A stretch of 38,781 nucleotides of DNA, from NCBI GenBank assembly GCA_003427395.1, contig BFEA01000129.1:365697-404477 (forward strand). The letters run 5' to 3'. The notes under the pieces were generated by a model. That model saw only the letters and a program-made list of their open reading frames with translations, was not told the DNA's origin and did not search any database. This document shows positions 33,989 through 38,781 of the stretch, piece after piece (the first letter of the stretch is position 1; each line of letters starts with the position of its first letter). The translations under genes and the position numbers were made by a program. Source of the DNA: Chara braunii. Taxonomy: Eukaryota; Streptophyta; Charophyceae; Charales; Characeae.

Positions 33989-34062
33989 GAAGAAGAAGAA
34001 GAAGAAGAAGAAGAAGAAGAAGAAGAAGAAGGAGGAGGAGGAGGGGAGAGAGAGAGAGAGAG
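33989..34062. repeat. (GAA)14(GGA)4 then (GA)8
   Basis: A trinucleotide GAA tract (33989-34031) grades into GGA (34032-34043), and a short GA tract follows. Frames here are polyserine or polylysine-like artefacts. Confidence 0.95.
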
Positions 34063-34297
34063 CTGACGAGGGAGGGAGGAGAGGTCCTCCGCTCCCAGGT
34101 ACCTCAGGTGGCAGTGGACGCCGTGCTGGCTCAGTCGCCCTGCTGCTGCTCCGCTCGCCGCTGCGCTAATGCTGCGCTGCCGCTGCTGCCTCCTTGCTCG
34201 CTCCTGCGCTAAACTTAGCGCATCAAAACAGCGCTCTGGCGCTGACCATAACGCACCGGTAGAGTGCCGGTGGTTCAATGCCTCCAAGTGAGGCTGT

Positions 34298-34666
34298 ACC
34301 GGTACTTATACCGGTGGGGCAGAGGCCGGCCTCAATGCTGCGAGGCCTGGCCATGCCCTGAACCGTCCAGATGGACGGTTCAGCCCCAACCGGCGGGCGG
34401 CAGCCTCAAGAGCGCCGCCAGGCCCAAACGATAATGCCGTTTGGGCCTGCCCGTCGGGTACTGGTCCAAGATCAGACCTTTAGGGCCTGTAATACCCCCA
34501 AGGTCGGGCCTTTAGGCCCTGATGTGTCCTTCCGGCCCTAAGTCGGGTCCGGTAGGACCCGTGTGCGTCGAAGATGTAACAGGTAGTGTTTTACCCAGAT
34601 TGAAAAGTTCGGGCCGGTTGTACCAACCGGTCTAACTTTTGGTGCCCAAAACCAAAAAGGTTTTGG
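34298..34666. repeat. Cluster of consecutive short perfect hairpins
   Basis: Perfect or near-perfect stem-loops follow each other: 34298-34315 (7-bp stem), 34322-34333 (palindrome GAGGCCGGCCTC), 34358-34383 (11-bp stem CTGAACCGTCC, 4-nt loop), 34419-34449 (12-bp stem CAGGCCCAAACG), 34544-34561 (7-bp stem CGGGTCC), 34603-34640 (CCGGTTG stem with outer AAAAGTT pairing) and 34646-34666 (CCAAAACC stem). The density is far above neighbouring sequence. It resembles a structured leader or transposon end, but its function is not evident. Confidence 0.7.
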
Positions 34667-35460
34667 CGTGGGCAATTTTTTTCTCGATTACTTCTGTTAT
34701 TGCCTGTGGTTTCTGGAAGGATGTGTGTTCTTTTCGGTAGCCAACGTTGGGCCTTGGCTCACCTCTGAACATGGGAAGATACACCTCTGTTGAGTTTGCC
34801 CTCGTGTGCGTGTTATTTTGAGTGGGGCATGGTCAGGAGGACGAGCGGGTGTTTCACACAGGCGTAGCCTGCGGGGTCCGCTTGTTCTTCTAAAACTTTG
34901 TGCTGGGATCTCCAGGCACCTTGCCTGGGCCTTGCCTGACAGGGGCCCAGGGCTGGCCTAGGTGTGGGTTGACAAGGTCCAGGACTCGGACGAGTAGTCT
35001 ATAACTAGTCTTAGATTGTGATCATGTCTTCGTACGTGGGAGTTTCGGGACTCTGTTCTCCATGCCATTCTGCCACGTCTACTTCCAGTTGATGGATCGC
35101 ACAGCTTAACAAATGTGTTATCAAGGCATTGATTACAGAAATCGGGTCCAGCGTCCGTTACAACATTTACCCACTGGTCCCACTCAATGCTTCCTTCAGT
35201 TATGGCTGAGAGATCCTATGACAGCGGCATCGAGTACCTTGGTAAGGATTTACAAATTACAACCGTTCGGCCCCTGTGTTCCCAAAAGTCTGCCCAGTGC
35301 CCTTGTATCAGCTAGGCTTGGGGACACTATCTGGGATCCTCTCAGTCCTGTTTGACTGCCTGATGATGTCTTCACGTGGCTCTAGAGAGCGGTTCACTAC
35401 GGTGCTATGCTTGCTGACTTTGATGTTGATTGATGTATGATAAGCCTTCATTGCTGACGA

Positions 35461-35565
35461 CCGTCTTCCCCCGAACATAACGCACCCTGAAAAGGAACGA
35501 ATACAAGGTATGTTTTATGCCAGATACAGTCAGAATGAGGGTGCGTTGTGTTCGGGGGAAGACGG
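35461..35565. mobile_element. MITE family 2, copy B (105-bp hairpin)
   Basis: The 28-bp arms at 35461-35488 (begins CCGTCTTCCCCCGAACATAA) and 35538-35565 are complementary with one mismatch and separated by 49 nt, the same loop length as copy A. Confidence 0.8.
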
Positions 35566-35918
35566 TAGTACCATCCTTGGCTTTTGTTGTACTGATTTGT
35601 TTTTGTTCGTCGTTGTTCCCTGTTCAGCAGAAGTCCGCTCGCGTAGATGTGCGTTAGGACCTTGCTGGAGCGCATGCCGAAGCCATATTGATATCCACTG
35701 TGTCAGGCATACAAAAACTGTGGTAAGGAGTCTGTGAGACTATCATGTACATTGTGCTCCCTCTTCCTGAAGACCACGCCTTTGCCCTCGATGTTTGCTA
35801 TATCTTTTCCTTTCACCAGGAAAACTCTTCAAATTGTTGTTGGTGCTCTGTTGCCTTTTCTGCATCCTCTGTCATTTTCCGCCTTGCTTTGGTCCAGGGG
35901 ACGAGTATGTTCTCTCTA

Positions 35919-36210
35919 GGGATAATTGGTGGAAAGCGCCCACACAGAAACCTTTTCGTTTTCTGGCCCCACAAAAAAACAGGGCAGTACTATGTGCCCC
36001 GGTGCCCGGGCAAAACGATCCGGGGGTATTTTCATCCCATGTCGGGGCGGTAGGCCGGTAAAGCCCATGGAAAATGGCCTCAGGTGAGGCCTGACGTGGG
36101 ATGAAACTTCCCCCCACGATCGTTTTCCTGGGCGCATCGTACTTGCCCGTTTTTTTCGGGCGCCCAAGATCAGAAAGGTTTCCTCTTGGGCGCTTTCCAC
36201 CAATTATCCC
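35919..36210. mobile_element. 292-bp fold-back MITE with arms of about 125 bp
   Basis: The left arm begins GGGATAATTGGTGGAAAGCG (35919) and pairs with the right arm ending at 36210. The outer 24 bp are perfect, and matching continues with small indels through AAACCTTT, CGGGCA-GTAC-ATG, AAAACGATC and TTTCATCCCA to a GC-rich centre near 36050-36085. Almost the whole element can fold back, as expected for a MITE. The target duplication is unclear (TA-like on the left, TT on the right). Confidence 0.85.
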
Positions 36211-36540
36211 TTGTTTCGATCTGTTGCTGGAAGATACCCCAAACCTCATGTACATCCATACTACGCCATTTGTCAGTTATGGTCTCCTAACTTCCTAAGA
36301 CCATTTCTTGCAGATGATCTGGAGTGATGTTTTTCTGAATAATATTTAAACTGGGAAATAGTTTGTAACTCTTGTCAACCACACCCTCGGTCTTTTCAAT
36401 CCTAGCATCTTCAACTGAATAGGACGTCGGATCATTATCACTGCATCTGGACAGAAGGTTGCCCAAATACTGCTATAATGGCTGCCCCTTTTTTTAAACC
36501 ACCAGTACCTTTGTCGGTTCGAAAATACTCGGCCTCCGAC

Positions 36541-36611
36541 CTTTCAGGAGGCCGAAACGAAACGACGGCCGCCGATCAGATTGATCAACGTCGGGCTCGG
36601 CCTCCTGAAAG
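36541..36611. repeat. Hairpin with 15-bp perfect arms
   Basis: CTTTCAGGAGGCCGA (36541-36555) is the exact reverse complement of 36597-36611. The arms extend slightly outward with one indel. Confidence 0.75.
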
Positions 36612-36854
36612 TTCGGGACTGGCCAGGCCTTGTCGAAACCGGACGAAAAAGATGCAGGCTTGCCTTCTCCTTATATGGGGGGACAGCCGCATTTTTGCTA
36701 CAGCTGCACTTTACTACATTAATGAGAAAATAAAATCATTATGGCGTTTCTACAACAATTAGTCTAAGAGACGAAAACGGCTGACCGTTCTATTTGGGCG
36801 ACGCTGGTAATTGGTGCAATTTGGCGGAACCTCCAGTCTAGATACAGTGATAAT

Positions 36855-36887
36855 GACTGGGCGTTCTATGCGGGGGTGAAGACGGTA
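36855..36887. repeat. MITE family 2, single arm
   Basis: CTGGGCGTTCTATGCGGGGG followed by TGAAGACGGTAG matches the right arms of the two family-2 hairpins. A convincing left arm is not present within 150 bp, so this is a truncated or rearranged copy. A similar half-arm (GGCGTTATGTTCGGGGGAA) lies near 37891. Confidence 0.5.
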
Positions 36888-37088
36888 GTAGCACCGGGGG
36901 ATCAGCTGGAAAATTTGTTTCTGTAACTTCTTCCCAAATCTTGCCCATGTTTTCCCGGATCGGTCTGATTCTTGCACATAATAAGAAGCTGCAGTGATAG
37001 CCATCTACGACTTGTCTTTTGCTAATACGTCCCTGCAAGTGGAGTATACTTTATAATTCCTGAAACACAGACTTCTGTCTAATCGGCA

Positions 37089-37089
37089 G

Positions 37090-37122
<33 letters not shown>
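37089..37122. repeat. (TTCGATG)4 tandem repeat
   Basis: Four perfect 7-bp units and part of a fifth. Confidence 0.85.
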
Positions 37123-37958
37123 AGCCATTGGTTGACCGGAAGTGCCAACTTGCCAAGTACGACATGACCAAATGCAGGCTCTTAAATTCCGAAGGAAAAT
37201 TATATGGTTGTGATCATTTGATGTGGTTTGATGGTATTAATTTTGTTTTAGTATAAAAGGTCAGTGGACTTCCAAGTGCTTTCCCCATTACCATGTAATC
37301 ACCTGATCTGGAGCTGGGTAGTTTAGTCTATTAAGCTGCCAGTACCTTTCCCATATGTTTGCCGGGGGGCCAGCGTCGAAGGCCTGGAACGGAAAAGGGG
37401 CCATGGATTCAATTTATCGACAGCGGCCCTCCCCCGCTTGGCCATCGCGTGACCTGGTGCATCTCATTTTTCAGGCGGGGAAAGGTACTGGTGGTGTTTA
37501 AGTGTAGTAAGTTGTATCTTCTGATCATTTCTAGTACTCACTGTTGTAAATTCCAAATTATTCCATGCCCATTCAGTTGGATCTATGCCCAAGTGTGCAG
37601 TGTAGCATGAGGGTCAACATTGTTACACGCTTATTTTCTACAAATCTTTACTTTCCTGAGGAGGTTTCTTCTCACCACCACCTGTGCTTGTGATATTCTT
37701 GCGCTTGAAATATTTTGCTCGCGCGACAAAATTAAACAAGGAAATTTTTGCCTCTTTTTGTATGCTTTTTTTCATGAGAAAACTACAGTGCAGTCGTGGT
37801 CTGAGTTTGAAAATGCACCTCAGGCAAAATGTCCTGAAAATGTCGAGTGTATACAGGTTAGCTTTTGGGTCCGGTGCGGTCATATGGGCGGGCGTTATGT
37901 TCGGGGGAATCCTTCAAGTGCATCAAACTTACCCATTTTTCCAAACGGGAAACTACGA

Positions 37959-38126
37959 GGGACTCACAAAAATGAGTGATAATTGCACTATTGGCCAAGA
38001 TACAATTTTGAATTGCAGTCCACGCAATGTATACAACCCAGCTTTCTGGGCAGGTAGGATGCCCGAAGTGCAATTGCAAACTCTGTCTTGCGCAATAGTG
38101 CAAATATCACTCTTTTTTGTGACTCC
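37959..38126. repeat. Imperfect hairpin with 58-bp arms
   Basis: The left arm (37959-38017, containing AGTGATAATTGCACTATTGG) pairs with the right arm (38069-38126, containing GCAATAGTGCAAATATCACT). About three quarters of positions match, with a loop near 50 nt. A second, outer pair (around 37655-37740 against 38215-38290, sharing TTGAAATATTT and AAATTAAACAA-type words) suggests this is the middle of a larger fold-back element of about 640 bp. Confidence 0.55.
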
Positions 38127-38690
38127 GGCACACTTACCCCTTTTTCAAATTTGGTGCCGATAACTTAGTGTCAATGCATACGGCCTTCAATCAAGGAACC
38201 CAAGCATCCTAAATGGTCAAAAGTGACATCAAAATCATCTTTGTTCAATTTGGTTTTAAGGGCCAAATATTTCAAATGTAAAGAAACCTCAGAAAGCTTA
38301 GGGAGTTTAAGCCAAGTCTTCCCAGTGTCCCCACCATGCTCAAATTCACAGAATGTCAGAAGCTGGATACTTGCTCTGGAAGTGTTAGTTATAGGATGAC
38401 TGACTGCCCGGACTCCTAAGGCAATCCTGCACTTCAAACATGAGGAGTCAAAAGGACCAAAAAGATACATCCTTTAGCCACCAGTACTTGGCCCAGCTGA
38501 AGAATAAAAACTAGTGCTTACGTTCACGTCCTTAGGGGATCGGCCAAGCGAATGCCCCGTCACTCGTAAACAGCCGAGCAAGCAGGAGTATTAAAAAAAA
38601 AAAAAAAAAAAAACTCAATGCCAAAGAAAACAAGGAAAACGAATCGATTAAAACTTAAATGGGTTCGTACGCACGTGCATGCGCGGACGC

Positions 38691-38692
<2 letters not shown>

Positions 38693-38781
<89 letters not shown>
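38693..38781. repeat. (GA)44 microsatellite at the window edge
   Basis: Uninterrupted GA dinucleotides run to the last base of the window, mirroring the AG tract at the start. Confidence 0.98.

Larger units (their letters stand above)
29576..38692. other. Long intergenic region, MITE- and hairpin-rich
   Basis: About 9 kb with no recognisable protein gene. Open frames (for example 31529-31771, 32928-33524, 35113-35355, 37359-37610 and 37684-38163) have no recognisable domain, and several are crossed by inverted repeats or poly(T)/poly(A) tracts. What can be supported are the small elements and simple repeats listed individually. Confidence 0.5.

Overview
This is a repeat-dominated nuclear fragment of a plant-lineage eukaryote. 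It carries a Ty3/gypsy chromovirus, a PIF/Harbinger DNA transposon, many fold-back (MITE-like) elements, dense (GA)n microsatellites, and pieces of a plant-type U-box/RLCK-like kinase and a coatomer-beta'-like WD40 protein. There are no bacterial-style gene blocks, operons or ribosome binding sites. The mix, with AG-repeat contig ends, would fit a charophyte alga such as Chara, but that is inference; only 'streptophyte-like' is well supported.

Layout. 1-7600 is non-genic: an (AG)35 tract, a large imperfect inverted repeat (arms about 2762-3642 and 4998-5938) around a poly(A)-rich spacer, a strong hairpin near 6.3 kb and an AT-rich degenerate repeat array (6.5-7.5 kb). 7.7-9.6 kb holds exons of an uncharacterised minus-strand gene with a Tudor/BAH-like segment and apparent splice sites. 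10.0-11.05 kb is an array of about 11 degenerate repeats. 11932-15937 is a nearly complete PIF/Harbinger element with 24-bp terminal inverted repeats and a TCA/TCA target duplication; its DDE transposase is frameshifted, and a minus-strand ORF with a membrane-anchor-like N-terminus and a 69-bp in-frame minisatellite occupies its right half.

16.7-17.1 kb holds a dispersed repeat joined to a tRNA-derived SINE-like unit, related to copies near 11.1-11.6 and 27.6-27.8 kb. 18.76-24.04 kb is the coding core of a decayed chromovirus (gag, zinc knuckle, protease, RT, RNase H, integrase, chromodomain-like tail), broken by nonsense codons and frameshifts. At 24248-24285 there is a perfect Nextera mate-pair junction adapter between two identical 119-bp copies of genomic sequence, so that piece of the assembly is artificial.

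25.7-29.6 kb holds two convergent host-like gene fragments: a divergent COPB2-like WD40 protein (plus strand) whose coiled-coil tail runs into a (CT)n(TG)n tract, and a coiled-coil plus pseudokinase (minus strand) lacking the catalytic HRD and DFG aspartates. 29.6-38.7 kb is intergenic and rich in MITEs and hairpins: a TA-flanked pair, a 292-bp fold-back, a family with CCGTCTTCCCCCGAAC-type arms, and a cluster of consecutive hairpins at 34.3-34.67 kb. The window ends in another (GA)n tract.

I see no coherent new multi-gene system. The most solid unusual observations are the adapter artefact, the intact ends of the Harbinger element, the nonsense codons of the retroelement that all fit cytosine deamination, and the large inverted repeat.
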